This document shows positions 1 through 13,300 of a stretch of DNA of 64,000 bases, in pieces; the stretch's first letter is position 1; each line of letters starts with the position of its first letter. Under the pieces are notes generated by a model. It saw nothing but the letters and a program-made list of their open reading frames with translations, did not search any database and was not told the origin of the DNA. The position numbers and the translations under genes are program-made. Source of the DNA: Pyrocephalus nanus (taxonomy: Eukaryota; Chordata; Aves; Passeriformes; Tyrannidae); NCBI GenBank assembly GCA_038380795.1, contig CM076261.1:92898418-92962417 (forward strand), written 5' to 3'.

Positions 1-2269
1 CTGCATGGAAATCCAATTCAACAGGAGGAAAAAAAAAAAAAAGAAATTATTCTTGGAACTCTGTTTACCTGAGGCTAAAGTAGTTTACAAACAGTAACTG
101 AGTTAGTATATTCAGCTTTTGGGTTAATAAGGCAGCCTAGACAAAGAGCAGAGCAGTACCCTTGGGCGGCGACTCATGGGCACAGAAGACGAAAGGCAGA
201 AAGCGTCTAGCTTTCTTTACTTTATGCTGACAGTGATTGACTCCTTTACAAAGAGGCAAGAAAAGGAAAGAGAAAGAAAAGAAACAGAAACAAATTATTT
301 GGAAATAAAAGAAAAGAGACTGAAGAGAACATCTACAATGAACGAACGTAAAAGTAAAGGTTTACATTACAATTCTGTATACGAAAACGGATATAGAATG
401 TTGGTGAAACTCCAAAGCATATATGATATTTTCCTTCAAATTCCTTTCTACAGCAATTCTTATTTCAATTTTTAAAAGTGAGACTAGAATCTATTAACAT
501 AAAGCCAGCTTTTGTCAATCATATGCACCATTCATTAACAACACAAAGAACATTGTCTATCCCAGAATCCAACCCACTTTTCCAAGTTCCCCATCTAAGT
601 TCTACCAGACTGCTACAGCTAGATTCCAATTTAAGGGGCAGTCACCAGACTTAAACATGTCTGAACCCTTAAAACAACATAAAACATGTATTTCACATAG
701 CAGGGTTACATAGGACAAGGAAAACCATGGTTTTTCTATCTCCTGAAATAGAGCATTGATACACTGTACGATCTGAAATCTGCCACTGGAGTCTCATCCC
801 TACTGCAGACCTGTCTTGCCAATGGATATTCCCGCTCTCCAAGGATCTCTGGGTGAACACCCCATGACATTGTCCTCAGTGTCCCCATTCCCAGTCACCC
901 CACTGCATTTAATTATAGCAAAGTACTTCTCAGGAGCAGAGAGATTTTAGAGTAGGAGAAAATACAAAGAAGCCATGACTGATTTCAGGAGGTGAGAAAG
1001 GAGGACACAAGCTGACACTCAGCACCTGTGGATACCTGCTCCTTCTATTTCTCTTGTTACCTGCTTGCTCCTCTCTGCTTTCCTTTTTTTCCCTTTCTCC
1101 TCTATCTCAGAAATGTGAGAGGTGGTTTTAAAAAGCCAATCAAACAAAAAACCCAGCATCTTTGCTGCTGGTAGCTCTTCACAGCCAAAACCCTAGAGTG
1201 AGGTCCAGCCACCTTGAGTTCTGCAGGCTGGGGGCCTGGTGTTAAAAACTACCATCATAAAATCTGCTGGGTGACTGAACAAACAGAGACCATCAACTGT
1301 GAAAATGGACATCTCTGAAAATCACAGAACACTCATCAGACTGAATGCTCAAAACTAAAAGAGGGGAAAAAACCAGGGCAAAATTCTTGACTAAGTGTAT
1401 CAGTATTTCCGTGTATCCCACGTTACTGCAATCCAAAGTGACTTCTCTCCCTAACATCACTTGGCACAATTTTCAGCGCTGTCATTCTAACACAAACCTC
1501 AGGTAACATTCATAGAAAGCTTCAGACATACTATGGGAGAAAAGAAAAAAATACTGCAGCTGTTTGACGTGACTGCTGAAAAGGTGCTGACATGAAAATG
1601 AAGGAACCCAACACTCTGTACTGACACAGAAGAACAGGTATAGAGTCGCTGGAAGCAACTCAAGTGATCTAAAAGGGAAGAGCTGCTTCAACTACTGACC
1701 TGCCAGCTCAGGATACAAAGCTAATTTAAGGCTGAACTGCTGAAATGCTGCTCACCCTCACACTGATATGTGGGGGGCTGAAACCCAACTGACCCACTGC
1801 AGATGAAGGGCACACTGAAAAGGCAAGAGTGTTCTTAATTCCTCATGTACACACCCTGATGCCCTGGGATGTGACAGTCCAGCTCTTCCCCTGCATTTCA
1901 AACTTTGCCTTTATGATTTACTGTCTAAAGTTCTGCCAGACTAAGTGGAAGACACTTTGCCTCAAACTTACCCCATCTGCAAGTCCGGCTACTAAAGTAA
2001 GATTATTTAGGCAACAAGTTGATTCTAAGTTTAAAAAAAGAAAAAGTTCCAACACTTTTCCAAGAGCTTAGCAAATACCTGCTTGAAATGAATACTACTT
2101 AAAAGGATTTCCACCATTACACACTGGCCTCCAGCCAGGATATCACTGGTGTCTACCTGAATGGCCCTAGAGGTCAGAAATGCTGCTGAACACTCACTGT
2201 AGACTTGGCCTTCTTTTTTCATTTAGTTCCTCTTCTCAGTACTAAGCATTCAGTAAAATTATTGGGTAC

Positions 2270-2270
<1 letters not shown>

Positions 2271-2303
<33 letters not shown>

Positions 2304-2345
2304 GGAAAGGAAAAAAAAACAGAAAAAAAGAAAAAGAAAAAAAAA
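2271..2345. repeat. A30 tract followed by A/G-rich low complexity
   Basis: Thirty A from 2271 to 2300, then G5 and A-rich purine sequence to 2345. It is U-rich in the PTK2 pre-mRNA. Confidence 0.95.
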
Positions 2346-4573
2346 TCAGACTAAAGGCCAGTTACTACTGGAGCTCCTCATTAGTATTGTATGAGACAAC
2401 CAGTACTGGAAGGCTGACATTTATAATGCCCATTCTATTTTAGTTGTATATTGCCTGAATCATTTTCAAGAAATAAACCCTAAAAAAAAACCCCAAATCT
2501 ATAGAAAGAATAAATCTTTTGGTTTTCAAGCTTTTGAACTAAAATGAGCACTATGGGGTTATCACATCAAATGTGTTTCTGCATAAACAACAAACCCCCA
2601 GACCTGATCCTGCATGGAACATTTCTTTAGTCATACTAGAGTTACAACAGCAAAGCAGAAGTGTCTGCTCAAATCAAATGAATGGAAAAAAAAGGAGGAG
2701 CAGAGCAGAGAAAGAATTCCTTAACCAACACCACAGACTGATGGAATCAATGCAGGGACTTCCTGGACTCCACTGACATGGAGGAAATTTCTTTAGACTG
2801 TCACCACAATTCATTCGGGTCTTTTTATGCATGAAAAGAAGCCTTTTAGTCAGTCAGGCTGAAACAGAAAAAGATAACAGCACCAGGCTATTCAACTGTG
2901 ATGAGAATCTGAAACACTGTAATTTATTAGCATTAAGGGTATTTTTAACTATATAATCTTATTAATCAGCAGAATAGCTGGATGAGTTCCCTCCATGAAC
3001 ATGGAGACTAATAACTCGCTCAAGGTTTGTAAAATTAATTTGCAGTAAACCTTAAGCTTGAATGTCTCGCAGTGCTGCGACCATATGGCAAAGCTACAAC
3101 TGTAACAAGGTCTTTATATTCCTCAAATTACTTAATAATTTGAATTTATAACTATGTAATTTATGCCAAGACTGTTAGTCTTTCTTTTCAGAAGTGAGCT
3201 GTAGAGTAGGACACAGCTGAGCTGGCAGACACAATCAAAAGCGATCAAGATACAATTTTTCATCCAAAAATTTACGTCTCAGCTTTGTCTTTCTGGAGTG
3301 ACTTGATAAAATGGACACTGCAAAACTTCCAACTTTTCAACCTCAAGCAAAGGACACTTTTTTTCCCCCTACCAACTAATTCAAATGGAACTGGGAAATA
3401 AAAAGCCCTACACAAGAAACTCTTTTGATTGCTGAGCACAGGGCAGACCTTCATTTGGAGCACAGCAATCACGACACAGAGCCTGCACTGTGCTCTGCAA
3501 GCAGAATGATTTAATCAAATTCTATTTGTCTTTCCATCCTGCTCAAGGCTTTGCTGGGGATTACCCTACACCACTCACCCCTACAGACAGGTCCCCTCAT
3601 ACCCGACATCTCCTTCATTCAGAGCACTTTGAAGTGTTCTAACACTGGCATCAGGTGGATATATTCTTTTTTTTTTTTTCCTCTCCTGTTTGTTTTGTTT
3701 TGACATTTGGCTCCTGCCCTATTTCAGTTTGTTCCAGGTAACCTCCTGGAAGTCTCTCTCACAAACTACAGCATATAATTTCTTTTTTCTGCATGCTAAA
3801 ACCTCACTTAAATCAGGCTTACCTCCTTCAAAACAGATTTTTTTTTCCCCCACTCAAATTGAAATTTCAGCTAAACTGCATGACTAAATCACAACTACTT
3901 CAAAAAGGATCTGCTCATAAGTAGCACCTCACAGAACTCTCATGCCATTTCACTGCCACGATCAGGAGTTAACCACAGTGGGATTTAGGTGTAACAATAT
4001 CAGAAATGTGATTCTAAGGCAGAGCCTGACAACTTGCTGAGAAGTCCCTCTTTCAGGATACTAAAATCTTTCTCAGCTCATATACAGAACTTGCTCCAAG
4101 AGATCCAATTTCTCCTTCACAGGGTATGCACTGGGTGTACCTAAGCCATGGGATGGAGAGGCAATGGCACACCAGCATCATGAGAAACTTCTGCCATCAC
4201 ATCACCATGCATGAGCTGGGGAACAAGATGAATAACCAATTTCTCCTTAAGACATTTATTTCCCCCTTGAAAGTCTTCTGTCCTGGGGTTTGTTTCTCAG
4301 GTGACTCGAACAGTTTAACATCTGAAACAGGGACTGTATTTTCAAAGACCTTTTAATTTCCTTCACGAAATAAGCACACACTAAAAACCAGCACCTGCTT
4401 TGAACCATCACCAATTCTGTGGGACATCCTAAAACTCCCTTCAGACACATCCCTTGTGTTGTCTGCTGCAGGACAGCTCATCTTCTCCCTCACTGTCACC
4501 TCCTCACCTACAGCTCCATCCCTACAAACATCTGACCCAGCAGTTCCTGAACATCCAAATGCCAGGAGTGACT

Positions 4574-4655
4574 GCTTAGAATCCCAGGATCCTTTAAGCT
4601 GGAAAAGACCCCTAAGATCACCATGTCCAACAGTTCACCCAGCACTGCCAGGAAC
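4574..4655 (-). mobile_element. CR1-like 3'-end fragment
   Basis: The plus strand reads AGAATCCCAGGATC, then GCTGGAAAAGACC and AAGATCA, the reverse complement of the divergent 3' end of a CR1 LINE. Very short and old; the assignment is moderate. Confidence 0.55.
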
Positions 4656-7600
4656 CTGTCAAACTTGTTCAATGCTCTGCTTGTTCAACACTCACTGAGA
4701 CAAGTGGGCCTGAAAAGTCGTATTCTGTGGCATTGCATGGAAAGTATCATTTGAGCTATGATTAAAAAAAACTTGGGAATTCTCTGGGCCAGAGCAGGCC
4801 CAGTGATTAGCCACGGATTAGCCACATATTTGTTCTTCCTTGTCATATTTACATTAGCAAGGAAGGGGCAGAAGAAACCAAAGAACCTGTGTCAGAAAGA
4901 ATTTACATAAGAAGGGAGCCAGCAAGTACTGCTTTAAATTATTTCATTTTATGAAGAACCTTTTATAACATATAACTACCCAGGTAAATTATTATTTTTG
5001 GAAATAAGTGTATCAGGAAATATAAGCATCACCTTCTTAAGGCTAATGTTTGCTACTTCAAAACAAAGTGCTGGCCAAAATAAGTTCCTTTAGGCCAGGG
5101 TACAGAGTTTTAATAAGGTGTCTCCAAGCACAACAGCGGAAATATAGTCAATAAAATTATAGTTAACTGGTGTGCTACTTCTTACACATTTGATCCCCTG
5201 TTTGCACAGAGCAAACAGTTTAGCCTTACCATTTCCTGAGTGCACACTCCTGGCTACGTACAAAGAACTCTTTTTTTAATTTAAAGACAGATGTAAAGGG
5301 AGAAGGAGGTAAAAGCTGCAATTACCCATCTAACAGGTCACTGCTTCTGGTGAATCACAGCAAATTCAGCCAAAGCATGAGATGACTCCCAAAGAAGTCT
5401 AAAATCCAACTCATTTAATTTGGCTTATTTGTAGTTACTAATAATCTTGCAGACACACAAATGTGCTGAGGGATAAAAATTATTACTGTGCTTTAAGAAA
5501 AGGGGAAATCTTGCAGGCCTCTGGCTTGCACACAGTGAAACACTGCAAGGAACGTGGAATTTAATAAGTAAGGCCAACAAATAACATCAGAAGAAACAGA
5601 AGCATGCAGCAGTAAGAGGTGTGTGGTGAAATCTGGTTCAGTGAGACACAAGACTCCCATGTCCAGCAATCTCCTGCTCTGGATTCCTGAAATCAACTTC
5701 AACCCTTCAGTAGTTTGAAAGGGCCTTTATTTAGCAAGAAAAAAAAAAAAAAAGGATTTAAGACTTCTCTATCTTTGTATGCTTCGGAATATTGAAGCAC
5801 TTGGAAAGACCAAGTTTTCATTTTACTAGACCAGAAATATTCCAAGGTATGTTAATAAATATTTCAAAAAGACAAGGGGTCTTTCATTAACAGGTTCCTT
5901 TTTAAACCTAGAATAAATACCTGAACTTTCAGACCACTAAATCATGTTTCCCACTGGGTTTGGATATTGCTGGCTCCCCTAAATTGTGGTGGGGAACTCA
6001 CTGTGAAACTTCCTTTTTGAACTAAGAGTGTTAATACTACAAATATGCCTGACTGCTTAATTTTCCTGTTGAATCTGTCTCAGATTTTTGCTATTCAGCT
6101 TTAGCGTCAGGAGAGGTCTAAACAAAAGGGGAGCAATCTCACTGAGAGCAAGCAGCAGCGTTAATTTACGATCTGAACTATCAAAGGCATGACAGGCACG
6201 GCTGTCAGCGAGTTGTAAAAGCTCGTCTTATCTGAGGCCCGTGGTTCTTGGTTCTAAGTCACACTGAAATGTCACCAGAGAAAAGCTCTTGCTCTGCTCA
6301 CCAAGATCCCCCCCAGCTGGCTCTGCACTGTCAGCTGTCAGGCTCTGCTGACCTGTGACTCTGGGTTAACTGAGCATCATGTACAGCTGCTGCCTCCCTT
6401 GTTCCTCACTGATGGATGAGCCGCCTGTGACAACAGGAGTGACACCTCCTCACATCTACATCCAGTATTACCTCATTTGTAACAAACTCACTCCTCTGGG
6501 GACTCACAGATTCTCACAGAAAGCATCTCCTGAGGAAAAGCCTGTATCATGTTAACTTCCTCTCAGCAATCTGCCTGTGGTTTAAATTTATTACACTGAC
6601 ATCCATCACACCCTCAGTGCATTTCAAATAATTTGGGGACAAAAAACCCCCAACAACAAAAAAAGTATGTATGTGTTTTGTGTCACTGTATTAGAAGAAC
6701 AAACCCTTGAGAATGAATAATAAATGCACTGGCTTGAATGATTTTTCAGTATTATGTCACTGTTTCCAGTGCATCAAGCACAATGATTTTGGAAAGGTAT
6801 AAAATGGTACTGCAATACAAGAATAACATCTAATCAGTTTTCATTTTGGAAAGAATGAGAATGGTATTTTCTGGTTTAACTGTATTGTTTTGTTTACTGG
6901 AGCCAGCTTTGCACCTTACAGTGTCCCTGGCATTCACCTGAACGACCAGCTCACCTCCAGCACTGCAGCTTCTGCTTCTTCTCTGGGGCTACACAAAGCT
7001 CTCATTTCCCCATCATCCACTTTTATGGGATGCTCTGAATGCCAGAGATGGGGGCATTACAGCTAATCTTTCTACAATAATATCAAAATGCTGCTTTCAA
7101 AGAGTAGAGAAGTGTTTGTGCTCCTTTACACCACTGCACCTCGAGACACATTTTAACTCTATTAACTTCTATTTACTTGGGCTTCCTTTGCCAAGGGGGG
7201 AATCTCAAACATCTCTAAAAAGTTGTTAAGGGTGGGGAAAGGAATCTGAAAAGCAGGAAATTAATCAAATGTCTGAGTATCTTTCCTCCTTTTTGTATGA
7301 AATATGTTGGGTTTTTGAATATGTGCCACTAAGTGTTAATATAAATGTTCAAGTGGGGCTGAAGTCATGGGTGGGAAATCCACTGAGTCACAGTATTGGT
7401 TCCTCAAGTTTGTTGCCAGATACTAGAAACCTATAGAAACATGTAATATAAATACACTTTTGCATTAAAATCTCCTTAATAAATATTATGTATATGGATT
7501 TAGAAATGCATTTTCTAAGATCAATCAATCCTTCAAAATGACTTCAGATTTTATAACAGAAAAAAGTTCTCTCTTGATTACAAAAACTTAAAAAACCCAC

Positions 7601-8093
7601 AGTAACTAACAGAAATCTTAGAAGCCTTTAAGGTACAGAAACAACATGTATTACCTCACATGCTCATCCTTCAATTAACTTGTCATTTTCAACAGCAAAA
7701 ATTAAATGCTTTGATCTAAACAGCAGCTACAGAAAAACAGCTATTAAGTTCCTCCTTTCCAAAAAGCAACAATTAATATTTAATTGCCTATTTTCCCTTC
7801 TCAAAGCTGCTCTTCCACAATCAGCATGCATGCAGGTAATTTAAGTTTAGCTGACAACACTCTGCTTTCACCACAAAGTAAAGTGGAAACAGTGACAAGC
7901 TTTTGAAGCATCTGAAGGGATGTGGCTATTGCATGGAAGTTTCTCTTTAGGAACTGCTCTGCAAGGGCAGCACAGCTCTGGATTTGGGAAGTTCAGCAGC
8001 CACGGAGCAGCACTGAACTGAGTGCGGGTGGAGAACCTGCCCACACCTCTGCCAGCTCCAGACATGAGTGCCTCGTGTTTTTCTGAGCCTTAC

Positions 8094-8146
8094 CTGACAC
8101 AGAGACCGTGTGTGACCTCACTCCTTGCTTCTCATTGTTGGCCAGC
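8094..8146 (-). CDS. PTK2: PTK2 exon: FAK residues 375-393 (FERM-kinase linker)
   Basis: This 53-nt exon completes K375, then reads LANNEKQGVRSHTVSVS and ends with the first G of codon 393 before donor GTAAGG (8088-8093); the acceptor is GTTTTACAG. It encodes the linker just before ETDDYAEI, whose Y397 is the autophosphorylation and Src-SH2-binding site. That next exon was looked for on the minus strand from 8093 to 1 and not found, so the following intron is longer than 8 kb. Together with the microexon this makes exactly 84 nt (28 codons). Confidence 0.96.
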
Positions 8147-8541
8147 CTGTAAAACAGAGGTTGGAAGCGCTGAATGCTGTACATCCTTCACGGGCACACG
8201 CGCTGGGAATTCATCCCAACTGGCACCTACTGCAATCAGCAGGGCTGCTCCACCTCCCACAGCCAGGGGGAGAGGAGTCAGAAAGGAAGCTACCATTTCC
8301 AGCCCTCTGCGGGAGTGAGAGTGGCTTTAAATTCAATTAGCACGTGGAGTCACAGAGGTGGAGTCAATTCAAAGGAAAGCACAAAACCTAAGCTGTGTAA
8401 TCTGACTGTGCTTCTACTTCCTGTATGATCTGCTGGAAACAGCATGAACTGAGGTTCTGTCTGTGAGGTGACTTATCCTGTATGACTGCGAATTAATTTA
8501 CATCTCAAGTAAAGGAAGAAAACCAATCCCATTTAAATGTA

Positions 8542-8730
8542 GTTATGAATAAATGTTCATTATGTTATGTATATACTATATATTGTTCACTATGTATAAA
8601 TGTATTGCTCATTATATATAAATGTTCACTATGTTATATATATCATATACTGTTGATTATGTATAAATGTTCATTATGTTATGTATATGTTACATGTCTG
8701 TTATGTTACATATAAATGTTCATTATTATC
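8542..8730. repeat. AT-rich minisatellite
   Basis: Imperfect tandem copies of a unit around TATAAATGTTCATTATGTTATG, with TATATACTATATATTGTTCA variants, repeated about five or six times. Some copies carry CACTATG or GATTATG in place of CATTATG. Confidence 0.85.
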
Positions 8731-9343
8731 AGAAATTCTAACAAATTCTCCATTTTTTTCCCCACTTACACATATAACCACAATATTAATGGTCAGAGCA
8801 CGCTGCACTTCATGCTTTCAGAAATCAGGAATTTTATCTGGCACAGGCAAATCTCCCCAGGTGCAGGATGCTGTTGGCTGGTAGTTTTATGTGTTTGATA
8901 AAAGCCCACTGCCCTGCTGCCAGACTCAGAGCATATGTGGTGCTCTTGTTAAACAGGCTCAAGAGTACCAATTTACTTATGGTAAACTGTCCCAAAAATG
9001 GGAAGAAGCTTTTCCTTCAAACCTTATTTTACCCCAGAAATCCCTACCAATAAAAAAACTGGGTAAACTTTATGTAATTAGAATGTTCTGTGTTTTTAAG
9101 TTGTGTCTATCTAAGTAAAAAGAAATTTTCCTGTTCCATGAGTGCACATTAAGTTTACCAGTTTTACTGCTCCCATCCTCAACTCTCATTTCCTTTTCTT
9201 CCCTCAGTTTTAACCTCTCTCTTTCTACACCATGAGAAAGCTGCCTGGCTAGTGAGGACTGACTGCAGCAAGACCTGTGTAGGAAGAGTAACCATTAATT
9301 CAGGAACAAGTTGTGTTCCACACTCCATCCACTGGTTAAGAAA

Positions 9344-9367
9344 GTAATAATAATAACAATAATAATT
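9344..9367. repeat. AAT-type microsatellite
   Basis: TAATAATAATAACAATAATAA, a short imperfect trinucleotide repeat. Confidence 0.8.
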
Positions 9368-10291
9368 CAAGAAAAAGGGAGAGGTTAAGACACTGTAAAG
9401 CACTAAATGTCATTTGGTCTTCCAACAGCTGTCTCGTGCTACTGGACACAGGTGATGCTGCCTGACCCAGCCACTGGCACCAGGAGAGTACAAAATAACA
9501 TATAAATAAGAAATTAGAAATGCATTCTTATTTACCTTTATAGTCTGGAAGGAAGAAAAATGCAGAGGTATCTTAGCACCCTTTATAAGAAACATTAGAA
9601 GCAGGTAGCATGTCTCCGCACACTTTGGATACAGTTACACCATAAAACCAACCCCAGGAAAAAATGCATCTCCATTTGCCTGACACAGATTAGCATTTTC
9701 TACACATCCACATTATCAGAGAAGAGTTTTTCTAGTTTAATGTATTTAAAAAAAAAAAATGTATTTACTATGTAGTTGTTATTCTTTATTACACTGAACC
9801 CAGATCCCAACTCAGACTGACCTCATTATGGAAATTTTATTAAGAAAAGGTGACAGGAACAGATTTATGACAAGGGCAAATAAAGTATTTCCCGTATTTC
9901 ACATAAGCAGAAAAGGGGACAAACAGGAAAAACGAGCACAGACTGACTCACAGATTGAAACCACAATTCAAACATGGTTCAGCACCACTCCTACAATTAA
10001 ATTTACTCATGGACTCAAAAGAAATAGCCTGAATCTCATTTGAGTATTTTCCAAAACATCCTGCTTCTGTTACTGTCAAATATGATTGATGCATTATGTA
10101 CTCTTCCCCTCAGATTTTCTTTCTGGTATCTTTACAGTTCAATATTGCTGTGAGGTTTTTGTGCACCACCTGCTACTTGTTCTAGAATCCAAAACTAACA
10201 TTAAAAATTAGGCCCATGTAAAAACTCCTAAAGCAAAACTATTTTTCAAAACCTTTTTTTAATATATAAGACAAGAAAGCACAAAACTTAC

Positions 10292-10322
10292 TTTGGTATT
10301 GATGGTAAAGCTCTTTCACCTT
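10292..10322 (-). CDS. PTK2: PTK2 31-nt microexon: FAK residues 365-375, Src-SH3-binding motif
   Basis: Only 31 nt long, this exon was found by searching the minus strand between 16.7 and 8.1 kb for codons of EGERALPSIPK. It lies between acceptor TTTACACAG and donor GTAAGT (10286-10291). It completes E365 and ends with two bases of K375, joining in frame to both neighbours. It encodes the core of RALPSIPKL, the linker proline motif known to bind the SH3 domain of Src next to the Y397 SH2 site. At 31 nt it is not a multiple of three, so skipping it alone shifts the frame and meets TGA at 8118-8120. Confidence 0.95.
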
Positions 10323-13300
10323 CTGTGTAAACAAGAAGAAAACAGGATTAAAGCTTTAACAAGTTTTCAAATAACCTCTCTCAAGGTGCAATAAATACAT
10401 GTCTGAAACAATAATCATCACAATCTCTCAGGAAACTTATTCAAAACAGTGTTCTATATATAAATAAAGATCAGTGTTTTCAACACAAATCCTCCTAACC
10501 AGTGATACCTTTTGGTAAACTCTGAGGAAACAACATATACAGAATACAAAAGCTCTCTTCTATTCTTAACAAATAACTCCAATAAATCACTTGCAGAAGG
10601 TGTGACACTATCTCATCTCTCTAGTAAGAAAATGCTTTTCTTTTATCTTCAAGATGTCCTGAGTGCTAACATATAAATGAAACAACCCAAGCCAACTTGG
10701 ATTTCCAAGTAAGACACCTGAAATAAATCATTAAAGCACATAACTTATCATATTGATTTCACATTGGGTTGAGGTTATACAATAGTAATGTTTAGTGCCA
10801 AAGAATAAGTCAGCTTTTTAGAAAGTATTTTCAAATCCTTATCAGTCTTTCTTTGAGAATGATAATTGTGTATAAAAGCTTGGATGTACATAGTCAAGTG
10901 TTTGGGGTTTTTTTTCCTGTTGGATTTGATAAGACAGACACTTGGTATTCATGTGGGGAAAGATGATGGGGAAGTTACTAATTGTTTATTAGAGCACCTT
11001 CACAGTAGATTGGAGTATGGAGGGAAGGAGAGAAGGTGGGCAATTAAAATGAGCTTCACTCTCTAAATCACTGTAGGTCTGATAAAGTGACCTGAGATAA
11101 AATGGAATAGCCACATTTACAGAAAATATTGATATATACTGTTTACAAAAAAATCACTGTCATTTCTTTCTATGTTAAAATTTCTGGCATTTCCAGACAT
11201 TAAAGAACTGCAGTTTCACCTCTGTGTATCAAGGGACTGGCCACAGAAATGCCCAATACCCTGAAGCCACTCTCAAATACAGTATTTTGGTACAATTTTT
11301 CTGCTGTCTTCAACATCATTTGGCTCAGCAAAGTGACAAGAGCGAGCACTTGAAACTGGAGAGCAGAGGAAGGACAGTAAGATTATACAAGCACCAGGAG
11401 GTGGGAGATAAAGGTACTGTGATACCTTTGTTAAGGTAAGTGATACCTTTTGGGGAAGGAAACAAAGGGCAAAGATCCTTAGGGTAGTGTGGAGTGACAA
11501 GGATGAGGTCAATGGCGTGAAGGTGGAGCCTGGCAATGAAAGACTGGGGGGTAGGTACCCTAAAAAGAGAGACTGTAACAGGCACAGGATTCAACCTGAA
11601 TAAAACTGGGCAAAAGACATCAACCTTGGAGAAACAGGCACAGGAGCCCTGCTCAATTAATTCCATGCCGGCCTCCCCAGGGCTGTGAAGAACACTCAAA
11701 AGAACCTTAAATTCTACCTAACATTACCAGTCAGTCATTAGTTGTGAAAGCACCCTGTGTTGCGGTTGACACCAAGATTTGCTGCTCCTGCTGGTTATTC
11801 CAATGCTATCCCTACATTTGGCAATGGATTTAAGTGTTTAGAGGGTGCTGATGAATCCCACGTGTTACTGGTGGAAGATACTTGCAGTCTATTGTTTCTA
11901 AAGGTTTAGAAGGATACAAGCCTCTGTGATAAAAGAGCTTTATTAAACTGCACAGTTAACTTTATCATTCCATATTTTTAAATCAAGATAATATGCATAA
12001 TTAATAAGCAGCTATTGAAACTGATTTTCCTTGCTCTTTAATATGTAGCTCCATCGCATATTAACTGCACACTATTCACACTGTATTCTAAAGATGGAAT
12101 TTTAATTTCCTCTAGGGCTCTTTTTTTTGTGTGTGTGGAGTATCATATTTGGGGACTTCAGAAAGATCAGTGAATGATTTCATTACATTTGATAGGAATG
12201 ATTTCACAATACTTTGCAGGGCCACGATGCTTCATTTGTTCAAGGTACTGCCCTCAGATCAGATCACATTGTTTCTCCCTCCTCCAACCTCTCAGGAAAG
12301 GGAAGAAATACCACAGGTGGCAACTGCCAGTGTGTGCTGAAGTCAAATACTACCTATCAAAAAGGATCTAAGGGAGATAAAGAGAGATAACTTTCCAGTG
12401 TGGTATTAAATTTCCTTAATGAAGGGAATTTCATTCTGTTCCTGCAAGCCTCCATTCCAGTGACTGAACAGCCTCCCATCAGTGCAAAATGCAAAGCAAA
12501 GATCACAATAAACGATAAATCGTAACAAAACAAAATTTTGATTCCATTGTAACTGCAAATCCTTTCTACATGTTCTGTGTGATAAGGAGAGCACAAATAC
12601 AAGTGGTCTTGTGTAGTCAGTTGAGCACCAGTATGACCCAGTTAAATGAGTGGAGTGTGAGAATGAGGAAAGGAACTGAGGAAAAGGTGAAGGAGTTGAA
12701 AGAAAGGTGAAAGGAACTGAAGCTGTCTGGCAAACTGTGAGGAAAAGCTGAGGATGGACAGAGAAAAGCAGAGACTCTGACCCAACTTAAATGAATGCTT
12801 GGTTTCAGGTTGGTTGGAAAACCAGGCAGCAGCATACAGGGGTCTGTGCCATCTCATCATGTTCCTTTTCACTGTTCCTCGCCAAATTCCATGGGGTTTG
12901 ACTGGTTTTGTGCTCATCAGCATCAGAGCAACAGATCTGGACCCTTGTCCTCTGGGTTGAGAGGCCTGGGAGATGTGGACAACACAGGCTCAGCCATGGG
13001 AAGGAAGAAGGAGCACCTGGAACCGCTCTGAAGACACAGCCTGCTGCCTGGCTACAGGGACAACATCCACCATCTGGCTGCTGGAGGTGTGTGTCAAGGG
13101 CAGGGTCATAAATGGACAGGGACACTGGAAAAGCAAGCAGATGCTAGAAAAAAAGGGCATAAAAAATAAAACCCTACTATTAAGTAGAAACAGAGATGCC
13201 CAGAGGCTGTAGGTACTAGAGGATGCCCAGAGAAGCTGTGGATGCCCCATCCCTGGAAATGTCCAAGGCCAGGCTGGATGGGGCTTGGAGCAACCTTGGA

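Larger units (their letters stand above)
1..8093 (-). other. PTK2: PTK2 intron preceding the Y397 exon, partial (at least 8093 nt)
   Basis: Contains a CR1 3'-end scrap (4574-4655), a poly-A/purine tract (2271-2345) and an A-run near 5740-5754. I searched the minus strand for codons of ETDDYAEIIDEED and found none, so the next constitutive exon is outside the window. Alternative cassette exons could be present and unseen. Confidence 0.75.
8147..10291 (-). other. PTK2: PTK2 intron in codon 375, downstream of the microexon (2145 nt)
   Basis: Contains an AT-rich minisatellite (8542-8730) about 400 nt from the next acceptor, an AAT-type microsatellite (9344-9367) and an A-run near 9748-9759. Confidence 0.85.

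Noticed and set aside
1..8093. Possible exon encoding the Y397 segment
   Set aside because: The minus strand was scanned for codons of ETDDYAE and IDEEDTY; nothing fitting between splice sites was seen.
7868..8340. Several overlapping plus- and minus-strand open frames around the linker exon
   Set aside because: Only the 53-nt segment 8094-8146 is coding; the rest is read-through into intron or antisense frames.
11325..11699. Minus-strand open frame of 124 codons
   Set aside because: Intronic, no recognisable domain; not between consistent splice sites.
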